Program-made: the position numbers and the translations under genes
The notes under the pieces: model-generated
What the model saw: only the letters and a program-made list of their open reading frames with translations
Told to the model about the DNA's origin: nothing
The model's database searches: none
From: Primula veris
Lineage: Eukaryota; Streptophyta; Magnoliopsida; Ericales; Primulaceae
DNA length: 64,000 nt
Reading direction: 5' to 3'
Assembly: GCA_963682055.1 (NCBI GenBank)
Contig: OY821745.1
Location: 7,447,501-7,511,500 of the forward strand
Part shown: positions 1 to 12,552 of the stretch, piece by piece
Numbering within the stretch: position 1 is the first letter of the stretch
Layout of the letters: each line of letters starts with the position of its first letter

Positions 1-134
1 GAACCCTGTATTAGATTTCTCTTAATTTTGACAGTAAGGATACAAAAGGGATAATGTAAACTAACGATCAAGTTCCTGTAAATTTATGTTCATAATCAAT
101 ATGACAATATGAGTTTTTTTCTTTGAGTGTAAAC

Positions 135-624
135 CAATGTTTTAAAAATCGCGCTATATAGCGCGAAATAGCGTTTTTTGGGAAAAAACGCAACGAAAAA
201 CCACTATTTGGCTGGAATTGCGCTAAAATCGCGCTATAGTGGACCAAAAGCGCAAAAAACGCGAAATTTTGGACCAAAAGCGTAAATAGCGAGTTAGGAA
301 AAAAAAAACAGCGGATCTAAATAATTAATATATACTGTGTAATTTTCATAAAAGTGTGTGCAGTCCAGATGGTTGAGATAGTGCTGTAATTTCCAGCAGA
401 CCCAAGTTTGAACCTCACCCACAACAATATTTTTTTTCGATTTTTTTTTATTACTCTATAATATAACTATACATTTCTTTTTTTATTGTTATATATTCTA
501 AAGTTTAGTGCATATTTAGGCAAAAAAAAATACACCGCAAAGCGCTATGTAGCAACGCTATTATCGCTTTTAGCGTTTCTCTCGAAAAAACGCTACGATA
601 GCGATAATGCTATTTAAAACGTAG
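135..624. mobile_element. hAT-like non-autonomous element, family 1 copy 1
   Basis: The element is bounded by an 8-bp direct repeat GTGTAAAC (127-134 and 625-632). Its ends are CAATGTTTTAAA and, read inward from the right, CTACGTTTTAAATAGC. The subterminal regions are packed with GCGCTATA/TAGCG motifs, and the middle is AT-rich and non-coding. Two further copies lie at 2224-2837 and 34632-35126. The 8-bp target duplication points to the hAT superfamily. No transposase is encoded. It lies in an intron of the FCP1-like gene. Confidence 0.8.
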
Positions 625-880
625 GTGTAAACACCGGGAAAATTGCATCCATGTCCAAATTGTGGAGTCTTTTTTTAATTCATTATAAGAAAACAATGCA
701 TGTCGGGAATGTTCAATGGTTTTGGACTTTTGGTGATGGACATTTGATAAATTCAAAAGTTATTCTAATTGTCTGTTATGTAGTCTCGCTTTTTTGTGTC
801 TGATTCTGTTTAACTCTTTTTGTTGTTCTCTATTTCCTCATTATTTGTCGACTTTGACTATGTAATACTTTATTTGGCAG

Positions 881-3800
881 GAGAAACGTGAAATCGGCTG
901 TTGACTTTCTCTTGGGAGATCTCCAGGACAAATTGCTTTTCTGCTGGGTTAGCACATTAAAGTTTTCTCTTAATCCCCTAAAATACCCTTTTTAAATTTT
1001 CCTTCACTGAGTAGTGAAGAGAATATAGTAGTAGTGTATGATAACTCAGTTTGCATGGATACCCTTAGTTGTTCACCATGATTTAGAAACACCCAGGACA
1101 CCAACCATTGGATTCTTTTTGTCATATAGATGTAAGCCGTTGAATTGCGCATTAACCAAAAACAAAAGAACATGTCCTCTTTCTTAAATAAATAGATACA
1201 CACACATCTATATACAGATGTATATATGTATTTACACAATGCACATAACTACATATGTTGATTATATTACAATTCTGTAGTTCAGGAATTGCATTGTGTT
1301 CAAATTATGAAATCAAGATTTTTATTTATTCAAATAATTATATTTCAAGATCTCGGTGCAGGATCAGACACATTGCACAGACACAGGCTTTAATACTCTC
1401 GAGAACAGAGATAAACCCATGGTTCTAAAAGAACTTAAAACATTATGGGAAAAGCATAAACCAACTCTTCCATGGGAAAAGGGAGATTATAATGAATCAA
1501 ACACACTATTGCTCGATGATTCTCCTTATAAGGCCTTGCAGAATCCTGTAAGTTAGAATTGCTTCTCGTTACTTTTCGAGAACTTCCTTCATTTAACCAT
1601 AATATTAACTCAAGATTTTTGCCGTTTTCTTTTTTCCAGCCACACACTGCTATTTTTCCCGTTCCCTACTGCTACAAGGATGCAAAAGATGATTCTTTGG
1701 GTGAGTCAAATTCGGTTAATATGTCCCTCCAACAGTACTGAAATATAATATTTGTCAACATTATTTATTTATTTGCTGATTACTGCTTACTGTTGGTCTA
1801 TCTTTTTTTTGGGATATTAATCTTATACTAAGTCATTAGATCTGACCCCCTAGCTTTTGAAGGTCTATATAAATATGGTGATTGTCAACATCACTTTGTT
1901 GTTTACTATTGGTCCAATATTGTTATATTCAAATATCAGTTGAATTTGAAATAATATGGATTCCCGTAGCTTTTAAAGGTTTAGACTTCTTTTTGAGTTG
2001 AAAAGTTGTATGTAAAATTTTAAAATTACCTTCTTAGTATATGTTTTGCTTTTCTTGATAAGTGAAGGGCTGGTTAAAAATAATGTAGCTGTAATAATTA
2101 TCAATTTCAATAAATTGAATTGAAATTTGAAACACTATAAGTATCCATATACATAGCGCGGCAAAGTCCAAATTCAACCTAAAATGCTTTCCATGTTGAT
2201 GTTGGAATAGTTACTGGTTGCTGCCCACGTTTTAAAAAACGCGCTATGTTGCGCGAAATAGCATTTTTTAGGGGAAAACGCATCGATAAACCGCGATTTG
2301 GATGGAAAAGCGCTAAATTCGCGCTATTGGGACTAAAAGCGCAAAATTATTGGACTGAAAGTGTAAATAGCGAGTTTTTAAAACAGAATACAGTGGACTG
2401 GTAGCGTAATTACTGGACTGACCCCTATAGTATATAACATGTCACAATTAGCCCCATTAGTATATAACATGTCACAATTAGCCTCTATAGTTAATAACAT
2501 GTCACATATTCGCTCTTATAGTAAATAACATGTCATAAATTCCCCCCTTATAGTAATTAATATATCAAAAAAACACACTTATTCCCAAATACTTAAAAAA
2601 CGTCTGATTTTTTTAACCAAACATGTCTCTCTCTTTCTTACCCAAAAAAAACACAACTAATTCTTTTAACTTTTAATTTTTAATTTTGTTAACATAATTA
2701 GTATAAATTGTATGACTATAGTGCTATATTGTTAAATATTTAGGCAAAAAAAATTACACCGCAAAGCGCTACGTTGCTACCTTTTAGCGTTTCTCTCGAA
2801 AAAACGCTATGGTAGTGATAACGCTATTTAAAACATTGGTTGCTACTATGGCTTAAATGGTTTGGTTATTCAATATCAATCCACAATAGTGGATGCTTAT
2901 TTTATATAACATTGTGAATGCATTTACCGAGTCTGCCTGCATTTTGAAGTCTACTTATTGGCGGTTATTTCTAGATTCTTGTTGGCCTTTTAATTCTTAC
3001 TTAATCATTGCCTCTTGTTGTACTTGTACATGCAATGTTGATTAAGAAATTCATTTATGTACGCATCTATATACACTTACAAATGGTATGTACATCCACC
3101 ACAGCGACCCTACCCCTCTCCGGACTCCGCGCATAGCGGGAGCTTCGTGCACCGGGTTGGCCTCTTTTTAGTACCGGTTACAGGAGACTTTATGAGGAAA
3201 GAGTAATTTAAAAGTGTCGGAGTTAATGTTTTTATCTCCTAAGGAGATGGCCGATTATGGCTCTCCCATGTTTATACTCGGCCATGAATTCTTTTGATTC
3301 TGTTGGTACAATGTCTTGCTGGATTATTTGAACGATGGTAAAATGGAAACATTTTAAACAAGAGAGATGAACTTAGTTGCTTCTTAAACCCTTGTGAAGC
3401 CAACCTTATCTTTCAGTATTATTTCGTCAGTCTTTTTGGCGATCGGAATTTTAAGCGTAGTTCGTGCTGTGAATTTGTTTAGTTATCATTTTTTCTTGTT
3501 GTTGATTTCTAGGTGTAGTGCTTCTTTCTATATGCCGCCTATTGGTACTAGTGGAGTAGTGTTGACTGTCACGCCCCAAATTTACAGAAACCGGGAACGC
3601 AATTAAAATAAAATAAAAAATGTAAAGGAAAATACTGAAAAGAACAAACATCCGGAAAAAAAAACGCTGCTCCGGCTTGTATTACACAAAATACCAGTAC
3701 GTTTGCAACATAAATATACATAATATACATCATCTAAAATACACCACAACAAACTAACTCGGCCTCGAGTACCTATACTACGCTTGCAACCCAAAATACT

Positions 3801-5834
3801 TCAACCCAAAACACTAACTTCTCGCCTACGACCATGAGCTCAAACTGCTCGGGAAAAACCTGTACATCCGACTCTCCACCTATAAAGCAAATACAACAAA
3901 AAAAAAGAAACGATAAACCACAAAGCAAAGGGTGAGTCAACTAAACTCGCTACATAAATGTCTACGCTAAAAAAAAAATACAAGGTATAAATTTTAATAT
4001 TTATTCTTTCATATAAAATGTTCATCTTATTGCCTCTCCACACCCACGACTCTACTGAATATCAATTACTTACGCCAAGTGGCGTGACTCAACCCACGAC
4101 TCAAAAGTGTATAAAATCGGAATCACATAGGGTGCCGGATCACTCCTCAGATCCACGTAGGATGCCGGATCACTACTCAGATCAACGTATGGAATCAACT
4201 ACTCATGATATCCATACGCCGGCAATAACACGTAAGGAACCAACTACTCATGATATCCATACGCTCGGTTACTGCTCCCGGATACTAAGTTGGCACATGA
4301 TCCCTAAACAAAATGTAAAAGACCGACACAACAACTGACGACTGACAACAGCTACCTCTACCTCCAACCACACTTCAGAATTCTCACTACATCACTTCAG
4401 TTCATTCTTTTAATGTTAAATTGGTTCGATAAATAAATAAGCTTAAAAAAAACCATAATAATTTGACATAAATATAAAAACTACAAACAAAAATATAACC
4501 TGTCTTTTCCTTAGTTTATTTCAAATTCTACAAAATAACAAAATATAAACACTGATATCTCCTTGTAAGTTGCAGGGGTCACCTGCAAACCTTCCAAGAA
4601 CTTACAGTTTAATAGCAAACTGATATAGTACAATAATCCATTAACAGCTAATTCAAATAAAATAACAGAACAATATCAGTTTTATAAAACAAATAACAAG
4701 CCTTAAGCCGCAACTATTTGCCTTCAAAAATTCAGTTCTCAACTTAAAATAGATGTAGTATTAACTTACTGCAAAATAAGAACTTTTACATAATATAGAA
4801 AATACAATAAGCGTAAGCACGTATATAACGGCTTAGGAAACACCCCTTTTTAGTACCAAAACGGTACCTCGATTGACGCTAAGAAAGGCTACAGTAGACC
4901 GAGGCGAACAAGCACGAAAAGAGATGAAACGCAACCGAGTTTAGCCTCAAAATTCAGCTTAGACCTGCGATGACCAAGCTACAAGAAAACGATCCAAATT
5001 TGTTACTAAAAAGCGAACTTCAGCCTTTAAAAGGCTCGGAACAGAACTGAAAAGGGGACAAAAACCAATGGATATATACCTCAAATTACTCCCCCTATGC
5101 GTTAGCTTTGCAACGGAAAAGACGAATTGAAAAATGGATTAACGAGTCAAAACAAAATAGGGTTTATGTGAGCGAGGTGTAATTGGGTTCTTTTTTTCTC
5201 TCACCTCTAATCTCTCTGTATCTGTGCGTATGTGTTAATGTGTTTGTGTGTATATGCGTGTATGTATATCTAAAAAAAAAAAAAAAAACTGAGGCAGTGA
5301 AAAGATAAAAATTCAAGTGGGGTCATTTATTTACTTACTATTGAAGACATCTGCATATTTATCTCAATTTTCTTTATTTATTTATTTTGCAATAAGACTT
5401 ATAGATATATATATATATATTTATATATCAAATATTATAATATATTTATAAATAAGCATATATTATTCAGGGTGTTACATCGACCCTTAATACGGAACCT
5501 CTAGGTGTATCTTTCGCTTAATACTATAATCGACAGTTGAAGTATAGCATCTAAGGTTGCATTAATCGAGGATCTCCATCTATCCTCATTCCATTTCTGT
5601 TGTTCACCTTATTTTGCATGACCTAGTGGATTATAAAGTTCTGTTCATTTTTTAATTGTTACAGGGCCTGGGGGTAACCTTCGTGTTTACCTTGAAGGAT
5701 TAGCTTCAGCTGATGATGTCCAAAAATATGTCGAGGCAAATCCATTTGGTCAACGGGCTATTACAAATGCACACGCGTCATGGAATTTCTACCGTAAGGT
5801 TATTCATGACACCTCATTCCATACAAGAAAGTGA
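881..5834 (+). CDS. FCP1/NIF-type HAD phosphatase-like protein, 3' exons (5' partial)
   Basis: Four exons were deduced: 881-947, 1362-1547, 1640-1700 and 5665-5834, all with GT/AG borders and matching phases; stop at 5832-5834. Together they give about 160 residues. The order of conserved pieces (NVKSAVDFLLGDL, KLLFCW, DQTHCTDTGF, LLLDDSPYKAL, NPFGQRAIT) follows the C-terminal half of plant NLI-interacting-factor/FCP1-like HAD proteins. The paired Asp in LLLDDSP is HAD motif IV, a Mg-binding site. The catalytic DxDxT motif should be encoded upstream of the window and is not visible, so activity cannot be judged. Family members are predicted protein serine phosphatases; the substrate here is unknown. 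The last intron (1701-5664) is nearly 4 kb because of a hAT-like element, a SINE-like tail and a solo LTR. The reading frame is intact across all visible exons. The exact C-terminus after FYRK is less certain. Confidence 0.85.
2224..2837. mobile_element. hAT-like non-autonomous element, family 1 copy 2
   Basis: Same family as 135-624: a GTTTTAAAAAACGCGC-type left end and a GCTATTTAAAAC right end. It is flanked by GGTTGCTG (2216-2223) and GGTTGCTA (2838-2845), an 8-bp target duplication with one mismatch. It is longer than the other two copies because of an internal tandem repeat at about 2422-2562. It sits in the last intron of the FCP1-like gene. Confidence 0.8.
2422..2562. repeat. Tandem repeat of about 31 bp, four diverged copies
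   Basis: The core ATAACATGTCACAATTAGCC recurs four times with growing divergence. It lies inside hAT-like copy 2 and is absent from the other copies, so it arose or was acquired after that copy separated from them. Confidence 0.75.
3090..3171 (+). mobile_element. SINE-like 3' fragment
   Basis: The stretch containing GGACTCCGCGCATAGCGGGA followed by a TGCACCGGGTTGGCC-type end resembles the 3' part of plant Au-type SINEs. A tRNA-like 5' part is not recognisable, so this is a truncated relic. The family assignment is from memory of the consensus. Confidence 0.45.
3567..5479. mobile_element. Solo LTR, Ty3/gypsy-like
   Basis: The segment starts TGTCACGCCCC and ends GGGTGTTACA, the terminal style of many plant gypsy LTRs. 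It is flanked by TTGAC (3562-3566) and TCGAC (5480-5484), a 5-bp target duplication with one change. It is 1,913 bp long with no gag or pol, so it is best read as a solo LTR left by LTR-LTR recombination. Internal short direct repeats occur around 4130-4270. The 106-residue open frame inside it (4018-4338) looks fortuitous. It lies in the last intron of the FCP1-like gene. Confidence 0.75.
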
Positions 5835-6539
5835 TATATATATATAACTGACAAAGTGCAATCAAAGGCTCCTTTTGTGCAATAATATTATAGTTATTTC
5901 TGTTGTCTTTTTTACTTGAGTATACAAAGAGTTGGTGGTTTATCACTGACTATTACAGGATTGTTTCTAGCATTTTTTAGATGGTTGTGAGTTGTGTTGT
6001 GACAGTTTAGGAAATCCAATTACCCAAAAGGGTTTTAGTCCATTTGTTGTAGAATTCGGATCTTAGGGTATCTAGTCTTGTAGACATCACTACACGAATT
6101 CTTATTGATAAATTTAGATTCCCCCTTTGTTTTTTCATGGGGTCTGAAGTTCAAGAAAGTTTCATACACATTTGACTTTATGTAATCTCTGAGAATTCTC
6201 CTTCAGAAATAAATTATGTATTTTTTCTCCATAATTTCCATTGATGTGTCCAGGCTTTGTTTTGTTAGTTTTGTTGTTCAACAATCAGCTATCGGGTGTC
6301 TTACGATGCCTTTACCAGTTCTTTTAACTTTAAATCATTTTATTTACTGACCATTTAACTTAAAAAAGGATCCAGTATTTTGGTTCCCACTCTTAATCGT
6401 GCTTTCTACTCTTGAGGATTGATGCTCAATATCCGATTGGTTTTGCTTTGCGATCATGCTTTGGCTACAATCATTATGTAACCACTAGCTGCTTAATTAC
6501 TTTACGCAGTCGAATTTATACATTTTAAGTAAATTCAAT

Positions 6540-7260
6540 CACATAGGGAAATAGGTAGCGTACTTGGAGACCAAGGTGGTCAATTTGGTTCTCTAGAACC
6601 CGAACAATGATTTGGGGGAGCAAATTTGGAGCACTATTTGTCTTGCAAAGAGATATTTCTCTAGTTTCCTTACAGGAGATTACAAATGGTTAGTTCGGGT
6701 TCCCGATTGTATAAAAGAAAGTTTGCAACTGTATATTTGGGTAACATAGCTTTCGCCTCAACTATCTTACCTTTAGAGGGAGGGTATGGTAGAATTCATA
6801 ACGACAAGTGTGTTAGGACCGATCAAGTCGAACTAAAAAGAAAGACAGAAGGAATTAAACCGAGCACACACATTTTGATAACGGAGTTCATCCAAATTGG
6901 CTACGTCTCCGGGCCGCTACCCGTGGCACTTAATATTATTAAGAGGATTACAATTGTAATCTAGCTAAACACAAAGCTATGGTTCTCTCGCAAATACAAC
7001 TCTCTCTTTACAATATATATAAAGGTGTTTGTGTAGGTGTAATTAAAATACAAGATATTGAGACATATAAATAGAACCCTTAGTGGGTCATATTACAATT
7101 CCAGGCGATTTGGGATAATTAGAAAACATGCTCAAAGCTCATTTGGCTCCACAACTCAACAAAGTGCTCAGAGAAAGACAACGATCTCAAGGATCAGAGT
7201 TCTGGTATTAGCTAGCCTGATTATAGGCTCTAGGATGTAAACAATAATTTTATGAATAGG
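6540..7260. other. Retroelement-like intergenic debris
   Basis: The wording of the sequence around 6810-6930 (ACGGAGTTCATCCAAATTGG followed by a GGCTACGTCTCCGGG-type stretch) resembles segments common in plant LTR retroelements. No LTR pair or coding domain was found. Open frames here (6686-6964, 7058-7240) match nothing I recognise. Confidence 0.35.
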
Positions 7261-7559
7261 TGTCTAAAAAGAAATATTGGGATTTTTTTTATTATTATTA
7301 TTGAAAACTAGTCTTTTGCGTTCTTGTTTTGATTTCACGTTTTCAACCATAGAGCGAATTAAGTTGTCATTTTTTTATTGCAATAAAACATTTTTTTTTT
7401 AACTTTGCAAAGAACATGCTGTATTTCAGAAACACAAAATGTGAAGGAAATAACTATTAAGAAGAAGAGCGAAGTAAAGAAATCATAAAATCAAAGTATA
7501 AGTAATGCTCATTAAAGTTGTTTAGGATATTCAAGTATCTTGGGTTAGAGTTCAAGTAT

Positions 7560-7860
7560 TCTATAAAAGTTACTCACACGTTACGTATGAGACGCGTAAT
7601 GACATAAATCTCGTAATATATTTTATTTCGAATATAATATTCAGATTTAGTATCATTTATTATAGTTATGCAGGCTAAAATGAATTGTTAATTAATTTAG
7701 CCTACATCCGTAATTAGTAAAATATAGTGAGGATAAATTGTTAATTAATTATATTAGGTACATTGATAATTATTAAAATAGAGTGAATGTATTTTTGAAA
7801 ATTTTGGACAAAATTTGACAGACTCAGCTTTTTTTTAATAGTATGATTTTTGCTCATTTT
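7560..7860. repeat. Dispersed AT-rich repeat (partner near 55.1-55.7 kb)
   Basis: The stretch 7674-7790 (GATAAATTGTTAATTAATTA and neighbours) is the near reverse complement of 55136-55245. The adjacent segment 7780-7850 (GACAAAATTTGACAGACTCA) has a same-strand relative at about 55588-55660. This marks a shared transposable-element family of unknown class. Confidence 0.55.
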
Positions 7861-8530
7861 TCGTATGTAGCAACATTGAGCTTCTCCATCATCTCGAGGG
7901 TGAAAAGAGTTTTCTCCATCACCTATGCATGCACATTCCCATATCATAAAAAGCATATCCTAGGAAGAAAGTCTCGATGCCTTTTTCCATGATGCATTTT
8001 TGCAGCATTAAAAAATCTAATGCACCTGCGATTTTTGTCCTATTTATGTCCAGCCCTATTTATGGATTGGATTGCATGCGAAGTCTGAGCTCTCTTGAGG
8101 GAGAGTCTTCAATGTCGACACACGGTTGAAAACTAAATGGTCGAGCATGAACTTATATACTTTTTTTGGGTACAAGCATGAACTTATATACTTTTTTTTT
8201 TCAACATAAAACTTTCTTAATCATGGAACATCAGCGTCCATGGTGGCTTAGTCAAATAGATCCGATAACCGAATCAGAATATAACGAAGAGTGACAGAAT
8301 AGAGCCTAAGTTGCAAAAACAAGGCAAAAAGCTAATGATGTTAGGTCGGAAATCACCATTATTATGTCAAAAGTAGATTGAGAAAACTTATATTGAACTT
8401 TAATTATGTTAACAATTAATGCGTAACATTTTTGTCAAGTTGTGATTAATTGTAGGTATAAATTGCAACATTTGCAACCGAGGCAACAACTGACTATGCT
8501 GGACATAATATGGAAAAATTCGTTCAAAAA

Positions 8531-9006
8531 GATTTTATGATGCAAAAAACGTGATGAGCAAGTAAAAAGAGATCTGGAGCAATTCTGAAAGATTGAATAA
8601 ACAAAGAAATAGATCTTTTACTAATTGAATTGAATAGTAGAAGATATTAAAAGAAAAGACTTGTCAAGCAAGGAAACATAAAGAAAGAAAATACTTACTA
8701 TTTAATCATGAATTAAGGCTTGTTTGTAAGACTGTAAATAAAGCCATTTAATCTCATTATTTTGGGTCAAAGAGATTTTATGATGCAGAAAACGTGATGA
8801 CCAAGTAAAAAGAGATCTGGAGCAATTCTGGAAGATTGAATAAACAAAGAAAGAGATCTTTTACTAATTGAATTGAATAATAGAAGATATTAAAAGAAAA
8901 GACTTGTCAAGCAAGAAAACATCAATAAAGTAAATACTTCCTATTTAATCATGAATTAAGGTTTATTTGTAAGGCTGTAAATAAAGCCATTTAATCTCAT
9001 TATTTT
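8531..9006. repeat. 243-bp tandem duplication
   Basis: Two adjacent copies (8531-8773 and 8774 to about 9006) share long identical runs, for example AGAGATCTGGAGCAATTCTG and TTAAAAGAAAAGACTTGTCA, and differ by a few substitutions and small indels. Both end in a stretch reading ATAAAGCCATTTAATCTCAT. They may belong to an LTR-type element that extends to about 9300, but no boundaries could be set. Confidence 0.85.
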
Positions 9007-9385
9007 GTGGCTTTCTACCCCATAGATTATGCAGCAAAGAAAGAGAAAAAAAACACGAAATTATTGAGAGAAAAAATATGACGGGATGTCATGGTGAGAT
9101 TGATAGTTGATTAGGTAGGAGCGAGAGTTTGATAGCTTATAATAGGGATAGATTCATTAGGTTCTGCAAGACTCAAGTCGATCGTAGGCTTTTTCAATAT
9201 CAATAAATACTTGGTGAGTGTCTCAAAGACATAGACATAGACTTTGTGAAGTCAAACTTAGTTAAAAAAACGTAACTGCGTTATTTACTTTTCTGCCAGT
9301 TACATACTCAGTTGCAATCGACGCTGCAACTGACTCTGACTAAAACACGTAATTACATTCGGAACTTAGGCAAACAAAATTTCAA

Positions 9386-9559
9386 ATGCATTTAAGAAAC
9401 TTGAAAATTCTGAAGCTCAATATCACTAGTTTCGATGGCCTTGAACTTACTCCTTATGCCTCTTATGCTTATAACTCCCTACTCCGAGATCGATATGATC
9501 TTAAGTACAAGGCGCAAGAGCAAAATGACACTGAGCCCGATAATATTCAGTTGCTCTAA
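9386..9559 (+). CDS. Unrecognised 57-residue open frame
   Basis: An ATG-initiated frame of 57 codons with a balanced, protein-like composition (contains SFDGLELTPYASYAYN and LLRDRYDLKYKAQEQ). The frame stays open for about 11 codons upstream of the ATG, so it could be an exon remnant. No family is recognised and no neighbouring exon was found. It may be a decayed gene fragment or chance. Confidence 0.2.
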   Translation: MHLRNLKILKLNITSFDGLELTPYASYAYNSLLRDRYDLKYKAQEQNDTEPDNIQLL

Positions 9560-10336
9560 TACATCATCAAAAACCTCACTTTTGCAAATAAAGAGTGAAA
9601 ACCTCATAACTAATTATCAACCATTAAGATACAACAAATCTACTATATTCGAAAATGATAGCTAAATTCCTCCATCATAGCAAAAACATCAAAATGAGCA
9701 CAACAACTTGATTGGCGTCACTTTTCTTGACTAGTATCAACAATTTTAGCCTAGAGTCGTCTCATTGTCATCCTCACTGCTATAATTTCGAAGTAGTAGC
9801 ACAGTCCAAAGATTTTAGAAGTATAAATCCAAATTGCAGTGTGACTATAAAAAGTTTTGATATCAGTAATATTCCATAATCTACTCTTGTAACAAAAGCC
9901 GAACAAGACTATTTCCATCTAAAATTATTTATACCCATTTTGTCTAAAATAAGTTGAGCAAAAGCTGGCTGTTACAATTATATATGAAATCAACATACTT
10001 TCGTAAGATACAGTAAATCATCTCATATATGTATTGAACTTTTACCAATGAACAATAATAACAATGTTGATAATTTGACCATAATTACTAATTGAAATAC
10101 AAAAATTAAGTCAATTATGTACAAATTGTGAATTCCAAAAGATGTCAAATAACAGGCTAAAATAGAAAAAGAAACATCTGAGAGGTGTAAGAACATGAAA
10201 AAACTTGACGAGTTGTAATACACGTGGGGAAGAATGTCATGCATTTTCCATTTACAAGTGTTTCATCATCTAAATAGGTTTCACATATTTAACCATGAAA
10301 ATGAGAAATCGGCTCCATTACTCATTAATCTATTGA

Positions 10337-10647
10337 TGAACACGACCATTCAGACATGTTATTTATTTACTTTTTAGTTGTTTATTGAGAGAGTGAGCTA
10401 TTAGTTTTATTTATTTATTGTGGACTTGTTTGATATTTGTTATTATTTTGGGACCATTGTTTTAATGTTTTCTAGGAAACCTATAGTTCTCAGCAAACCC
10501 TTTTCATCAGATTAAATAGGTTTTATAAAAGAGATTTAAAGTTTGGTTCTCTCACCTTAAATATGGCGTTTCTTTTTCTCTTCAAGTCTTCGCGATTATT
10601 ATCCCTGTTTCTTTCTTTTCTTGTGGCGAATACTAGTGTATTTATCA
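10337..10647 (+). repeat. 5' LTR of the outer element
   Basis: Begins TGAACACG and ends GTATTTATCA, directly before the primer-binding site. It aligns with the 3' LTR at 18564-18868 and, over its last 120 bases or so, with an internal fragment ending at 17161. Confidence 0.75.
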
Positions 10648-10648
10648 T

Positions 10649-10660
10649 TGGTATCAGAGC
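10649..10660 (+). other. Primer-binding site, initiator-Met tRNA type
   Basis: TGGTATCAGAGC lies one base after the LTR end; this is the standard plant LTR-retrotransposon primer site. A second, slightly changed copy (TGGTATCAAAGC) is at 17163-17174. Confidence 0.85.
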
Positions 10661-11097
10661 AGGTCGATTCTAGGGCTAAATTTTGAAGGCATAAATCTTG
10701 TTTTTCTTACCATTTCTCAAAAAATAAAAACAATTATATATATATACTAATACTTTATGTGGACTTGAAACAAATAATTGCCAAAAACCCCTAATATATA
10801 TAGAAATTACAATTAAAAAACATCACGGCAGACATTCAAATTTCAAATTAAAGTCGCTTAACTGCATCAATCTAATAAAAATATTTAAAAAAAAACACGA
10901 AGATAATAACTATTCCCCATTAACCTTTTCCCATATCTCTCTCTCTTATCTCACACTCTATCTATGTCCCATATTTTATTTCATCCGATCAAATGGTACG
11001 ATGCAAACATGTATTGGAACAAAACCCTAATATTACTATTTACTTTTCCAAATATTATTCAAAGTCGTATACACGCTCCACGCGTTACACCACGCAT

Positions 11098-11643
11098 TGT
11101 TGGGTACGTTGTAAATAATACACAATAATTTCTACGGAAAAGAAATGGACAAATATACAGAAAATGGTTTCCTCAAATATATAAATAATCAATTACAACC
11201 TTAAAAATTAAGAGTATGTAAATGATACCGAAATGGACTAAAGTCCGAGACGAGGTAACTGCAAGCAGTTTACCTTAAACGATATTTGCCCCGCCACATC
11301 TGCTTCTGGCTAAATGGACACTTCGTTCCCAAAGTACAACGTCTATCACATGTGACTCGGCGGAAACGGCACCGAGCCACGGTCGGGCCGTTGGTGGTGC
11401 GGTACTCTCTCTCTATATGTATGCATGTGTATGTGTGCATGTGTATATGATGACATGTATTTTATTTCTCATAAAAAAGCTTATTGAAAAGCTCTTTGGA
11501 AAAATGGTTGGAAACCACCATTTTATGCATTTTCTTATGTAACTCTTTTTTCCAATAAAGAGCCACACTTAATGGGGTAATTAAGTTTTGAAACTCACAA
11601 TTTTAATTGCATTCAAAACCATAAAATAAAGTTTTATCCAACA
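11098..11643 (-). repeat. LTR of nested copia-type element (3' LTR in element orientation)
   Basis: 546 bp, TG...CA ends with short inverted termini (TGTTGG / CCAACA). It contains a CT/GT-rich promoter-like tract around 11405-11460. Followed on the + strand by ATCCCCCACATGA, the complement of the polypurine tract. Confidence 0.9.
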
Positions 11644-12363
11644 ATCCCCCACATGAATGCAATTATAAAACATGCAACGTGCAACTAAATGCAATCGAGA
11701 GAACCACGAGAATTCACTGCATAAGGGCAGGTAGCGCGCGCCTTGAACCTGCCATAGTGATGTAAAATCTGATATGCTACTATTGGGTAGCCTTAAAGCC
11801 TTGAACCCTTTAGCGTTTGTGCATACCAGGGTAATACTCACACAGTGTCCTCTCTACACCACTTACTAAGCCCTTTGGTTGTTGTCCATATTTGGCCCTG
11901 GACTGCCTTGGCAAATTCAACCGAGTGCTCTAGTGATTTAGCCCTAGATCATCACATAGTATCGGCCATACACACTCGTTATAGGTGATTTTCAAGTCAA
12001 GGGTGTCCTGACTCACCCCACTCGACCTTCGAGATACTTGATTCATTAAGAGCCTCATGCTCACCCTTAAAATGGTACATGTCTATCACTCTTTCATCAT
12101 AGAAATGGGCTGAGAACTTATGTTCTCGAGTGCTTTGTTCGGTTACCCGCACAATTCAGTTTCCCATTGAACCCGAGACTGAAGTTTCCAGTTCAGGTTG
12201 GGTTACCTATGCGAAGGTTTCCAATTTATTGGGCTTCAAACCCCATTTCCCTCGATAATGCTCCAACTCCTCCACGAGTCAAGCATTTTGTATATGGATC
12301 CGCATTATTATCCTTAGACCTTGCAAAGTCTATGGATACCACAATTTTTGCTAGCAATTTCTC

Positions 12364-12552
12364 TTACGGATTTGTGTCTCCGACGAATATGTCATGACTT
12401 TGTCGGGACTTTCCATTATACAAATTATTCTGATCCCGTTTAATAACTGACTGACTGCAGCAGTGCACGTTTATTGCGGGAACAGATTTTGGCCACTTGG
12501 AATACCTTCCAAGACTTCTCAGCCAATCTGCCTCTTCTGTAGCTAGATTCAA
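12364..12552 (-). pseudogene. copia RNase H remnant
   Basis: The minus-strand reading has NLATEEADWLRSL, then WPKSVPAINVHC and YNGKSR. These follow the end of copia RNase H, where plant elements have EAEWL, a PxxxISIxCDS-type motif and YNGKSRHI. The catalytic Asp of the CDS motif is Cys-Ser here, and the frame breaks soon after. Coding relics of reverse transcriptase were not identified upstream. Confidence 0.65.

Noticed and set aside
1..880. An upstream exon of the FCP1-like gene within the window
   Set aside because: I looked for the exon preceding 881 (expected to encode a WSS-type HAD stretch) in all frames and found none; most of the interval is the hAT-like element and AT-rich intron.
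4018..4338. 106-residue frame
   Set aside because: Lies inside the solo LTR and reads through short direct repeats; no family features.
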